The position numbers and the translations under genes were made by a program. Source: JACXVD01 sp047975785 (GTDB taxonomy: Bacteria; Pseudomonadota; Alphaproteobacteria; Sphingomonadales; Sphingomonadaceae). Taken from it: a stretch of 6,182 bases of DNA. Positions 1 through 6,182 of the stretch are shown here, in pieces (the first letter of the stretch is position 1; every line of letters begins with the position of its first letter). The DNA is taken from NCBI GenBank assembly GCA_047975785.1, contig JBKEEC010000363.1:1-6182 (forward strand), read 5' to 3'. The notes below the pieces were generated by a model. That model was given only the letters and a program-made list of their open reading frames with translations. It did no database searches and was not told where the DNA came from.

Positions 1-154
1 AAGCGATGAGCTCGACTGGTTTGAAAACCTGCTGGAAGAAGAGGACGTGGACGTTATCGCCTGGGTCTTTGCAACTGCTGATGTGCCTGAGCGGTTTGCC
101 GGTCCGATGATGGATCGGATGCGCAAACTCGATTACGTCAGCATTCCGCGCTGA
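1..154 (+). CDS. sdhE: FAD assembly factor SdhE, C-terminal part (5' truncated by window edge)
   Basis: The frame beginning at base 2 is open to a TGA at 152-154 and gives the last 50 residues of a small acidic protein. It reads SDELDWFENLLEEEDVDVIA and then W-V-F-A-T, ending KLDYVSIPR. The pattern LL-E-x-D-D-I/V-x-x-W followed by a P-x-x-F segment is typical of SdhE (DUF339/SDHAF2 family), a soluble protein of about 80-100 residues. The family promotes covalent attachment of FAD to the flavoprotein subunit of succinate dehydrogenase and fumarate reductase. The RGxxE motif that defines the family's FAD-transfer role would lie upstream of the window and cannot be checked. Its position directly before mfd matches a gene order I recall from other alphaproteobacteria (often recG-sdhE-mfd). 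The assignment rests on the C-terminal half alone. Confidence 0.85.
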   Translation, partial: SDELDWFENLLEEEDVDVIAWVFATADVPERFAGPMMDRMRKLDYVSIPR

Positions 155-202
155 ACATTCCGGAATTGCGCCTGAAGAGCAAGGTCAGGCCTCATTGAGC
201 AT

Positions 203-3200
203 ATGGCCAGAACAATTGAGATGATTGATTTTTCCCGTATCATTAAGGCAGATACGTCTCTGAAACTGTCCTCACTTGCCAGAGGTGCTGTTCCACTGGT
301 GATGGCAGACCTCGCTCGCGCAGCCAGAGGCAGGGTGATCTACATTGCTCCTGATGATGCCAGTATGCAGGCCATTAGCGATACGGCAGCGTTCTTTGCG
401 CCTGAACTGGATGTCATCACCTTCCCGGCATGGGATTGCCTCCCCTATGACCGCGCAAGTCCTGCACTTGCCATAAGTGCAAACCGACTTGCCGCATTAC
501 ATCGCCTTCAAGCCCCCGGAACGAACCCGCAACTGGTTGTCACAACAGCCAATGCCGCCTTGCAGCGGGTGCTGACTCCGTTTCGCGTGCGCGAATCCGT
601 CCGTGACTTCAGGGTAGGAACGCGGATTGGCCATGACAGTCTGGGCGCGCTTCTCCAGCGGCAGGGATATCACCGGACTGACACCGTTGTTGATCACGGC
701 GAATATGCGCTGCGCGGATCTGTTGTTGATATATTTCCATCTGGTCTTGAGCAGGGCTTGAGACTCGATTTCTTTGGCGATGAACTTGAAAGCCTGCGCC
801 TGTTTGATCCATCCACACAGATGAGCACCGGCATATTGTCATCGCACCTCCTGCTCCCGGCAAGCGAGGCCTTGCTCGATGATGAAACAATCAAACGGTT
901 TCGCACACGCTACCGGGAATTGTTTGGTGCCACTGCAACAGGTGATCCGCTCTATCAGGCTGTCAGTGATGGTAGACGACTTGCAGGGATGGAACATTGG
1001 CTTCCCCTGTTTGAAGAGCGCATGACCAGCCTGTTTGATCACTTCGACAGCAAAAATGACATGGTATTCATTGATGCAGCGGCCATAGCGGCGGCTGATG
1101 AACGCATAAATGATATTCTGGACTATTTTCAGCAAAGAAAAGAGCAGGGACAGTCAGCGTCGGGGGCTTATCGGCCACTAGCTGTTGAAAGCCTGTATCT
1201 GTCCGAGGCTGAATGGCGCACCACACTGGAAAAAGGCCCGGTTCATACCACCACCCATTTCGCAGAACCGGAAGGGGAAACCGTCCTCAACCTCGGATTT
1301 ATGGCCGCTCGCGATTTTACACCCGAACGTGCCCGTGGTTCCAATATCTATAATGATGTAGCGGCGCATTTTCGGGCAATGGGCAAATCCGGAAAACGCC
1401 CTCTGCTGGCAACCTATTCCCAGGGTTCCCGCTCCCGCATAACGTCCATTCTGGCCGAGGCCGGTTGCTCCGTTTCTCTTGCCGAAAACTGGCAAGAGGC
1501 ACTTGGACAGTCCGCAAAGGGAACTCCCGCAGCAATAGTCCTCCCACTGGATAGCGGTTTTTCCAACGATGAACTGGAGCTGCTTAGCGAGCAGGATATA
1601 CTGGGTGACCGCCTTGTTCGTCGTAAAAAGCGCAAGAAAAGTGCAGATGCCTTTCTGGCCGAGATTTCCGCTCTCAATGCGGGGGATCTGGTGGTGCATA
1701 TGGAGCATGGTATCGGACGCTATCTGGGGCTTGAGCCAATCACGGTTGGCAAAAGCCAGCATGATTGCGCGATGCTGGAATATGCAGGAGGCGACAAGCT
1801 CTATATTCCCGTAGAGAATATCGATGTTCTGAGCCGCTACGGATCTTCAGAACAGGCAACCATGCTCGACCGTCTTGGCGGAGAGGCCTGGCAAAAGCGT
1901 CGGGCACGGCTCAAGGAGCGTATTCGGGAAATCGCAGGTGACCTGATGCGCACAGCAGCAGAGCGCGCCTTGAAAAAAGCCCCTGTTCTGGAAGCAGACA
2001 ATTCCGGCTTTGCGCAATTTGTAGAACGCTTTGCATGGCAGGAAACCGAGGATCAGGATCGCGCCATTCACGAAGTCCTGCAAGATCTGGAACTGGGCCG
2101 CCCAATGGACCGTCTGGTTTGCGGTGATGTCGGTTTCGGTAAAACCGAAGTTGCCCTGCGTGCGGCTTTCGTTGCGGCCATGGCCGGCAAGCAGGTCGCC
2201 ATTGTTGCGCCAACCACATTGCTGGCACGCCAGCATTACGAGAATTTTACTCAACGCTTTGCCGGGTTCCCGTTGCGGATTGGCCGCCTGTCCCGTCTGG
2301 TCAATGCCAGAGAGATGAAAGAAACTCGCGACGGATTAAAAAATGGCACGGTAGATATCGTCATTGGCACCCATGCCATTCTATCAAAAAATACACAATT
2401 CCGTGATCTGGGGCTGGTTGTTGTTGATGAGGAGCAGCGTTTTGGCGTCACCCACAAGGAACAGCTCAAACAATTGCGCGCCAATATTCATGTTCTTACC
2501 CTGACAGCAACACCCATTCCGCGAACATTGCAGATGGCGATGAGCGGTCTGCGCGAACTATCAACCATCCAAACGCCTCCTGTCGATCGCCTGTCCGTTC
2601 GCACCTATGTCATGGAATGGGATGATATGGTTATGCGCGAAGCCTTGCTGCGCGAGCATAATCGCGGGGGCCAGAGCTTTATCGTCGTGCCGCGTATTGC
2701 AGACATGCCTGACATTGAATCCTGGCTGCATGAACACGTTCCTGAGGTCAAGATTGTCACAGCACATGGACAGATGAGCGCCGGAGAGGTCGAGGACCGT
2801 ATGGCCGCTTTTTATGAGCGCAAATACGAAGTCCTGCTTTCGACTACGATAGTTGAAAGCGGGCTGGATATCCCAAGCGCGAATACAATTATCATTCACC
2901 GCGCCGATCGCTTCGGTCTGTCTCAACTGTATCAGCTTCGCGGACGGGTCGGGCGATCCAAACTGCGGGCCTATGCCTATCTCACCCACCCGGCAGATCA
3001 GGTACTGTCAGAGGTCGCGCAGAAGCGGCTCAAGGTTCTGGGCGATCTGGATGGTCTGGGTGCGGGTTTCCAGCTTGCCAGTCACGATCTGGATATTCGC
3101 GGCGCAGGAAATCTGCTGGGAGATGAGCAATCCGGGCATATTCGCGAAGTCGGCTTTGAACTGTATCAATCCATGCTGGAAGATGCGATTATGGCCGTAA

Positions 3201-3712
3201 AGGCTGGCGATGCCGGACTGGAAGAAGACCGCTCCGCACTGTCACCGCAAATCACCGTGGATGCCCCTATCATGATCCCTGAGGATTATGTTCCCGACCT
3301 TGCAGTGCGAATGGCACTTTACCGCCGCCTCAATGACGCAAAAGACAAGGCCGAAATTGAAGGAATGGCCGCCGAGATGATTGATCGCTTTGGCCCACTT
3401 CCTCCTGCCACTGCCAATCTGATCAGGCTGATAGAAATCAAGCATCAGGCCATTCTCGCCAATATAGCCAAAATTGATGTTGGTGCGCGCGGAACTCTGG
3501 TGAGTTTTCATCAGGATCAATTCCCTGACCCGGCAGGGCTGATCGCCTATGTCGAACGGCTGAAAGATACTGCGCGTTTGCGCCCGGATATGAAACTGGT
3601 CATCAGTCGGGCGTGGGGCAATCCGGAGAGCAGGTTGAATGGTGTGTTTCAGTTAACCAGAGGGTTGAGCAAAATTGCCCGGAAAGCCAGAAAAGAGCAA
3701 AAAGCAGGATAA
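203..3712 (+). CDS. mfd: Transcription-repair coupling factor (Mfd)
   Basis: Mfd is a cytosolic DNA translocase that binds RNA polymerase stalled at a lesion, pushes it off the template using ATP, and recruits UvrA to start nucleotide excision repair. The 1169-residue length fits the family. The N-terminal UvrB-like module is seen in FPAWDCLPYDRASP (from residue 74) and DHGEYALRG (164-172). A basic linker RRKKRKK (473-479) precedes the CarD-like RNA polymerase interaction domain, which starts near LNAGDLVVHMEHGIG (about 492). The helicase motor has Walker A GDVGFGKT (641-648), DEEQ (742-745), TATPIPRT (768-775) and motif VI QLRGRVGRS (911-919). The TRCF C-terminal domain lies around 1020-1130, including PEDYVPD. 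The reading frame is intact with all motor motifs present. The start is uncertain: ATG at 203 has only a weak AGG 13 bases upstream, and the in-frame ATG at 221 (MIDFSRI) is a reasonable alternative. It is probably cotranscribed with sdhE. Confidence 0.97.
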   Translation: MARTIEMIDFSRIIKADTSLKLSSLARGAVPLVMADLARAARGRVIYIAPDDASMQAISDTAAFFAPELDVITFPAWDCLPYDRASPALAISANRLAALHRLQAPGTNPQLVVTTANAALQRVLTPFRVRESVRDFRVGTRIGHDSLGALLQRQGYHRTDTVVDHGEYALRGSVVDIFPSGLEQGLRLDFFGDELESLRLFDPSTQMSTGILSSHLLLPASEALLDDETIKRFRTRYRELFGATATGDPLYQAVSDGRRLAGMEHWLPLFEERMTSLFDHFDSKNDMVFIDAAAIAAADERINDILDYFQQRKEQGQSASGAYRPLAVESLYLSEAEWRTTLEKGPVHTTTHFAEPEGETVLNLGFMAARDFTPERARGSNIYNDVAAHFRAMGKSGKRPLLATYSQGSRSRITSILAEAGCSVSLAENWQEALGQSAKGTPAAIVLPLDSGFSNDELELLSEQDILGDRLVRRKKRKKSADAFLAEISALNAGDLVVHMEHGIGRYLGLEPITVGKSQHDCAMLEYAGGDKLYIPVENIDVLSRYGSSEQATMLDRLGGEAWQKRRARLKERIREIAGDLMRTAAERALKKAPVLEADNSGFAQFVERFAWQETEDQDRAIHEVLQDLELGRPMDRLVCGDVGFGKTEVALRAAFVAAMAGKQVAIVAPTTLLARQHYENFTQRFAGFPLRIGRLSRLVNAREMKETRDGLKNGTVDIVIGTHAILSKNTQFRDLGLVVVDEEQRFGVTHKEQLKQLRANIHVLTLTATPIPRTLQMAMSGLRELSTIQTPPVDRLSVRTYVMEWDDMVMREALLREHNRGGQSFIVVPRIADMPDIESWLHEHVPEVKIVTAHGQMSAGEVEDRMAAFYERKYEVLLSTTIVESGLDIPSANTIIIHRADRFGLSQLYQLRGRVGRSKLRAYAYLTHPADQVLSEVAQKRLKVLGDLDGLGAGFQLASHDLDIRGAGNLLGDEQSGHIREVGFELYQSMLEDAIMAVKAGDAGLEEDRSALSPQITVDAPIMIPEDYVPDLAVRMALYRRLNDAKDKAEIEGMAAEMIDRFGPLPPATANLIRLIEIKHQAILANIAKIDVGARGTLVSFHQDQFPDPAGLIAYVERLKDTARLRPDMKLVISRAWGNPESRLNGVFQLTRGLSKIARKARKEQKAG

Positions 3713-3744
3713 AAAAATCAGGAAGATCCGGTAATTACCCGATC
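3711..3744 (-). terminator. Possible intrinsic terminator of the EAL gene
   Basis: Read on the minus strand, an interrupted palindrome at 3725-3744 (GATC, one mismatch, GGTAATTACC, one mismatch, GATC) is followed eight bases later by a run of seven T (3717-3711) at and beyond the EAL stop codon. The stem is short once a loop is allowed (about GGT/ACC plus GATC/GATC across a mismatch), so it would be weak. In the plus direction no T-run follows the palindrome, so it does not explain mfd termination. Confidence 0.35.
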
Positions 3745-5052
3745 AAAATCGTCTGGACTCATTGGCTCTGCACGCAAGAAACCCTGATACAAATTGCAGC
3801 CCTCTTCTGCGACAATGGCCCGTTGGCGTTCATTTTCAATTCCTTCCGCAATGACCTGCAGGCCCAGAGCCTTTGCCATGGCCATAATCCCCCGCAAAAC
3901 AGCAAGATCCCGCCCATCATCCACGATTCCGTCTACCATGGCACGATCGAGTTTGAGGTAATCCAGCGGAAGCAGTTTCAAATAGCGGAAATTGCAAAAA
4001 CCGGCCCCGAAATCATCAAGGGCAATGCGAATACCTCGCTCATGCAATGAGCGCAGCGACTGCGCAGCATGTTCCAGATCGGACAGAAGAACCTGCTCGG
4101 TGATCTCCAGTGTCAGATTACGCTCTTCAAATCCGGTTTCTCGCAGAAGAAGGGTGAAATCTTCTGCAAAGCGCCCCGCTGCAAGATCTGCCGGTGTGAT
4201 GTTAAGCGAGAGCCGCAAATCCCCCCCCCACTGCGTAGCTGTGATGAGAGCGCGACGCGCAATATGACGCGAGAGCTGGGCCACGTAATCTGCACGTTCA
4301 GCAATGGCAAAAAGCGCCCCTGCCCCGATACGGCCCAGCTCAGGATGCTGCCAGCGGGCCAGAGCCTCCGCCCCGACCATAGAGTCATCGGACAAGGAAA
4401 ATTGTGGCTGGTAGAGTATCTCAATCTCGTCCCTGTCCAGAGCGGCAAGAAGATCGGCTTCAAGCTGTGCGGCCCGCCGGCCCGGCAAGGTCAACTCGCC
4501 ATCAGCCCACAAAACACGGCGGGCAGATTCTATGCGGACCTGCTCCATCGTCTGCGCAAGACGGTCAAGAATAATCTCTGCCGATTCCCCCTTGGTGGCC
4601 CGCATCAACGCCACCCGTGGCCATAGCCGCAAGGTTCCCGCACCTTCAAGCTCCGCCATGGGCAAGGCCACAGCATCGGCCAGAGCATCGGCCAGCCACT
4701 GCCAGCGTTCACGGCTACATGCTTCAAGAGCTGCAACCAGAAACTGCCCGCCGCCGATACGCGCCACGATCCAGGCGCCACTTTCAAATTCATCTTCTGC
4801 AAAATGCAGAATACGCCGGGCTATTTCAACCAGCGCACCATCGCCGGCAGCCTCACCATATGCCAGATTGACAGCTTCAAACCGTCCCAGACCAACCAGC
4901 ATGGCATGAATGGGGGCGATATGGCCGCGTGCAGCATAATCCGATTGCCACTTGTCCAGTGTGGCACGCGCGACACTGGCAACAGGCAGCCCTGTCAGAT
5001 CATCACGCAGGGCAGTGCCATGCTCGACTAGATTCAATCCGGTATCTTCCAC
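3718..5052 (-). CDS. Degenerate GGDEF / EAL domain protein, probable c-di-GMP phosphodiesterase
   Basis: This 444-residue protein shows no signal peptide, membrane segment or sensor domain, so it is probably cytosolic. A GGDEF domain begins almost at once (DDLTGLP, 17-23) but its signature reads GGGQF (100-104). The metal-binding and catalytic acids are lost and there is no RxxD inhibitory site, so cyclase activity is unlikely. The EAL domain (about 195-440) keeps E229-A-L, N284, E316 in EITE, D346-D347, K367 in LKLD, E403 and Q423. This set fits a working phosphodiesterase that hydrolyses c-di-GMP to pGpG. Loop 6 is unusual: DDFGAGFCNF instead of DFG(T/A)GYSS. In Caulobacter PdeA a degenerate GGDEF domain binds GTP and activates the EAL domain; the same role here is inference. 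The GTG start at 5052 is the first start after an in-frame TAG. A purine-rich GGAAAGG lies 12 bases upstream, and a TTG at codon 6 is an alternative. The gene contains a G9 run and a 12-base tandem repeat. Confidence 0.93.
   Translation of the reverse strand: MEDTGLNLVEHGTALRDDLTGLPVASVARATLDKWQSDYAARGHIAPIHAMLVGLGRFEAVNLAYGEAAGDGALVEIARRILHFAEDEFESGAWIVARIGGGQFLVAALEACSRERWQWLADALADAVALPMAELEGAGTLRLWPRVALMRATKGESAEIILDRLAQTMEQVRIESARRVLWADGELTLPGRRAAQLEADLLAALDRDEIEILYQPQFSLSDDSMVGAEALARWQHPELGRIGAGALFAIAERADYVAQLSRHIARRALITATQWGGDLRLSLNITPADLAAGRFAEDFTLLLRETGFEERNLTLEITEQVLLSDLEHAAQSLRSLHERGIRIALDDFGAGFCNFRYLKLLPLDYLKLDRAMVDGIVDDGRDLAVLRGIMAMAKALGLQVIAEGIENERQRAIVAEEGCNLYQGFLRAEPMSPDDFDRVITGSS
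4221..4229. repeat. Homopolymeric C9 (G9 on the coding strand) inside the EAL gene
   Basis: Nine uninterrupted C on the plus strand encode the end of W275, then G276, G277 and the first base of D278 of the EAL protein. Frame continuity confirms the count in this assembly. Losing one G shifts into a frame that runs about 40 codons to a TGA at 4113-4115. Gaining one G reaches a TAA six codons after the run. Either change removes N284, E316, D346-D347, K367, E403 and Q423. Runs of this length are recognised slippage sites in other bacteria; whether this one varies is unknown. Confidence 0.95.
4672..4695. repeat. Perfect 12-base tandem duplication in the GGDEF-EAL gene
   Basis: The unit AGCATCGGCCAG occurs twice head to tail (4672-4683 and 4684-4695). 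On the minus strand it encodes LADA-LADA, residues 120-127, in a helix of the degenerate GGDEF domain. Because the unit is a multiple of three, gain or loss of a copy would add or remove four residues without breaking the frame. Confidence 0.95.
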
Positions 5053-5083
5053 CTGCTATGATCGCCTTTCCGGTTTGCTGCTA

Positions 5084-5111
5084 TTTATCGCGTTGCCAAA
5101 TCACCTTGCAA
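5084..5111 (-). promoter_or_regulatory. Candidate sigma70-type promoter for the EAL gene
   Basis: On the minus strand, TTGCAA (5111-5106) is separated by 16 bases from GATAAA (5089-5084). Transcription would start near 5076, leaving a leader of about 24 bases that holds a GGAAAGG purine run before the GTG at 5052. The hexamers match consensus only partly, so this is a candidate read by eye. Confidence 0.3.
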
Positions 5112-5121
5112 TCCATAGGCA
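5093..5121 (+). promoter_or_regulatory. Weak candidate promoter for nadK, interleaved with the divergent one
   Basis: TTGCCA (5093-5098) is followed after 17 bases by TAGGCA (5116-5121), a poor -10 match; a CATAGG at 5114-5119 would give a spacing of 15. The same TTGCCA -35 hexamer occurs in the tRNA-Asn promoter. It overlaps the candidate minus-strand promoter, so the two divergent genes would compete for polymerase if both were used. Confidence 0.22.
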
Positions 5122-5155
5122 TTGGAACTTCAGAAGCAATATTTTCAGATCTGGC

Positions 5156-5160
5156 AGAGG
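5156..5160 (+). promoter_or_regulatory. Shine-Dalgarno sequence that fixes the nadK start
   Basis: AGAGG lies seven bases before the GTG at 5168. This is the only good ribosome binding site near the point where NadK homology begins. It argues against longer in-frame starts upstream, which would run antisense through the EAL gene. Confidence 0.7.
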
Positions 5161-5167
5161 CAGGCAG

Positions 5168-5953
5168 GTGGAACAACACCATTTTCAAAAACTGGCGTTG
5201 ATGGTTTCGGATTCCGTCCGTGCACAAAAGGCGGCGGAGCATCTTGCAGGACAGCATAGCTGGGTTCCGCTGGAAACGGCTGATGCGGTCGTTGTTCTGG
5301 GGGGCGACGGCTTTATGCTTCATACCCTGCATACCATGCTGGATTCTCGCCGCGTCATCCCTGCTTATGGAATTAACCTTGGAACAGTCGGTTTTCTGAT
5401 GAACCGCAATCGTGATACACCGGATATTCTTGACCGGTTGAATGATTCCAAGGCGTTTCATATTTCACCATTGCTGATGAAAGCTACAAGCCAGAACGGC
5501 GAGCAGCATGAGCTATGCGCTATTAACGAGGTTTCACTTCTGCGTGAAACACGCCAGACCGCCAAGATAGAGATTACAGTAAACGGGCGCGTTCGACTGA
5601 GTGAGCTGAACTGTGATGGCGTGTTGCTGGCCACACCTGCCGGCTCAACAGCCTACAACCTTTCAGCCAATGGCCCGATTCTACCACTTGATTCGCGTCT
5701 GCTTGCACTGACTCCGATCAGCCCGTTTCGGCCTCGCCGATGGAGCGGCGCCGTTTTGCCAGATCGCTCAACAGTAGAGTTTCGCATTCGCGAACCTGCC
5801 AAACGTCCTGTTTCAGCAGTAGCCGACCAGAAAGAAATTCGCGACGTGGCGCAAATCAGCCTCGCAATTGCACGTAACAGACAACTGACTTTACTGTTCG
5901 ATCAAGGGCACGCGCTGGATGAACGGATCGCCGCAGAACAATTTATGGTTTAG
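5168..5953 (+). CDS. nadK: NAD kinase
   Basis: NadK is the cytosolic enzyme that phosphorylates NAD at the 2'-hydroxyl of its adenosine ribose to make NADP. The 261-residue product starts VEQHHFQKLALMVSD (initiator read as Met) and matches the compact alphaproteobacterial form. Key motifs are in order: GGDG at 45-48 (catalytic Asp47), INLGTVGFL, NE at 120-121 within AINEVSLLRETRQTAK, CDG before LLATPAGSTAYNLSANGP (T156 to Y163 is the nucleotide loop), and a C-terminal SPFRPRRWSG beta-sandwich segment. The GTG start was chosen for the AGAGG seven bases upstream. The open frame extends back to 4952, but that extension lacks family similarity and overlaps the EAL gene antisense. The next ATG, at 5201, would cut into the first beta strand. 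nadK is divergent from the EAL gene and ends six bases before the -35 hexamer of the tRNA promoter. Confidence 0.95.
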   Translation: MEQHHFQKLALMVSDSVRAQKAAEHLAGQHSWVPLETADAVVVLGGDGFMLHTLHTMLDSRRVIPAYGINLGTVGFLMNRNRDTPDILDRLNDSKAFHISPLLMKATSQNGEQHELCAINEVSLLRETRQTAKIEITVNGRVRLSELNCDGVLLATPAGSTAYNLSANGPILPLDSRLLALTPISPFRPRRWSGAVLPDRSTVEFRIREPAKRPVSAVADQKEIRDVAQISLAIARNRQLTLLFDQGHALDERIAAEQFMV

Positions 5954-5958
5954 CCCTA

Positions 5959-5987
5959 TTGCCAATTGGCTTCTGTCTGCATATAGG
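5959..5987 (+). promoter_or_regulatory. Sigma70-type promoter of tRNA-Asn
   Basis: TTGCCA (5959-5964) and TATAGG (5982-5987) are separated by 17 bases. The predicted start near 5993-5995 lies about 17 bases before the mature tRNA. It fills most of the short gap between nadK and the tRNA. Confidence 0.6.
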
Positions 5988-6010
5988 CGCGTCTCACCCG
6001 TAAGGGTCAC

Positions 6011-6085
6011 TCCCCGATAGCTCAGCGGTAGAGCATTCGACTGTTAATCGAACGGCCGTAGGTTCGAATCCTACTCGGGGAGCCA
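6011..6085 (+). tRNA. tRNA-Asn (anticodon GTT), CCA encoded
   Basis: The sequence folds into a full cloverleaf. The acceptor stem TCCCCGA pairs with TCGGGGA (6075-6081). The D stem is GCTC/GAGC around AGCGGTA. The anticodon stem TTCGA/TCGAA holds the loop CTGTTAA with anticodon GTT at 6043-6045. A five-base variable region CGGCC is followed by the T stem GTAGG/CCTAC with loop TTCGAAT. The discriminator is G6082 and CCA is encoded at 6083-6085. It decodes AAC and AAU. A short hairpin ACCC-GTAA-GGGT (5996-6007) lies in the presumed 5' leader, which RNase P would remove. Confidence 0.98.
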
Positions 6086-6108
6086 TTTCCTGCCAGAATA
6101 TCATTAAA

Positions 6109-6131
6109 CCCGGATGCGCCAGCATCCTGGG
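6109..6131 (+). terminator. Hairpin downstream of tRNA-Asn, possible terminator or 3' processing structure
   Basis: CCC-GGATGC (6109-6117) pairs with GCATCC-T-GGG (6122-6131) around the tetraloop GCCA, giving nine pairs with one bulged T. No T-run follows, so it is not a canonical intrinsic terminator. It may still stop polymerase or protect the precursor end from 3' exonucleases. The rest of 6086-6182 shows no supportable gene. Confidence 0.35.
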
Positions 6132-6182
6132 CATTGAATACAGGATAGCCGGCGCAGCACAGAATGAGCAACGCCGACCATC

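Noticed and set aside
157..166. Palindrome ATTCCGGAAT just after the sdhE stop
   Set aside because: Ten bases with no loop and no T-run cannot form a terminator, and I recognise no regulator site. The short gap suggests sdhE and mfd share a transcript.
1178..1762. A 194-codon minus-strand open frame inside mfd
   Set aside because: It is wholly antisense to conserved Mfd coding sequence, resembles no family I know, and has the odd composition expected of a shadow frame.
3613..4050. A 145-codon plus-strand frame spanning the mfd end and the EAL gene end
   Set aside because: It overlaps the mfd 3' end in another frame and is antisense to the EAL C-terminal motifs; no recognisable domain and no ribosome binding site.
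4113..4463. A 116-codon minus-strand frame overlapping the EAL gene
   Set aside because: It is only the -1 frame of the EAL gene. It matters as the frame entered if the G9 run loses a base, not as a gene.
4069..4626. A 185-codon plus-strand frame antisense to the EAL gene
   Set aside because: The strand opposite carries intact EAL motifs, so this is a shadow frame.
6061..6085. tRNA-Asn 3' end as an integrase attachment site
   Set aside because: tRNA 3' ends are common att sites, but no integrase gene or second copy of the end sequence is visible in the 97 bases that follow.
6086..6182. A minus-strand frame near the right edge reading LLILCCAGYPVFNAQDAG, resembling a signal peptide
   Set aside because: It has no visible start in the window and continues antisense into the tRNA, ending there at a stop. 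It is most likely chance.

Overview
The window looks like ordinary chromosomal DNA of an alphaproteobacterium, most likely a member of the Sphingomonadales. Three things point there: the sdhE-mfd gene order, the short NadK whose sequence resembles sphingomonad NadK, and a moderate GC content (mid-50s percent by eye, not computed). I see no phage, transposon, CRISPR or plasmid signature. The organism assignment is inferred from remembered family features, not from a search.

Layout from left to right: the 3' end of sdhE (flavinylation factor for succinate dehydrogenase), a 48-base gap, then complete mfd (transcription-repair coupling factor, 1169 codons), both on the plus strand. Five bases after the mfd stop, and facing it tail to tail, lies a 444-codon minus-strand gene for a cytosolic GGDEF-EAL protein. 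Its GGDEF motif is degenerate, while its EAL domain keeps the residues expected of a c-di-GMP phosphodiesterase. A 115-base divergent region separates it from nadK (NAD kinase, 261 residues, GTG start at 5168) on the plus strand. A compact sigma70-type promoter follows directly and drives a tRNA-Asn (GTT) gene with encoded CCA. The last 97 bases hold a hairpin and no supportable gene.

The genes are mostly housekeeping functions: flavoprotein maturation, repair of transcribed DNA, NADP supply and translation. The EAL gene is the regulatory element among them. The most unusual sequence feature is an uninterrupted run of nine G (coding strand) inside the EAL gene, just upstream of the codons for most catalytic residues. 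A one-base slip in either direction would truncate the enzyme, so phase variation or frequent frameshifting is possible but unproven. The EAL gene also carries a perfect 12-base tandem duplication encoding LADA twice. I found no clear new biological system here.
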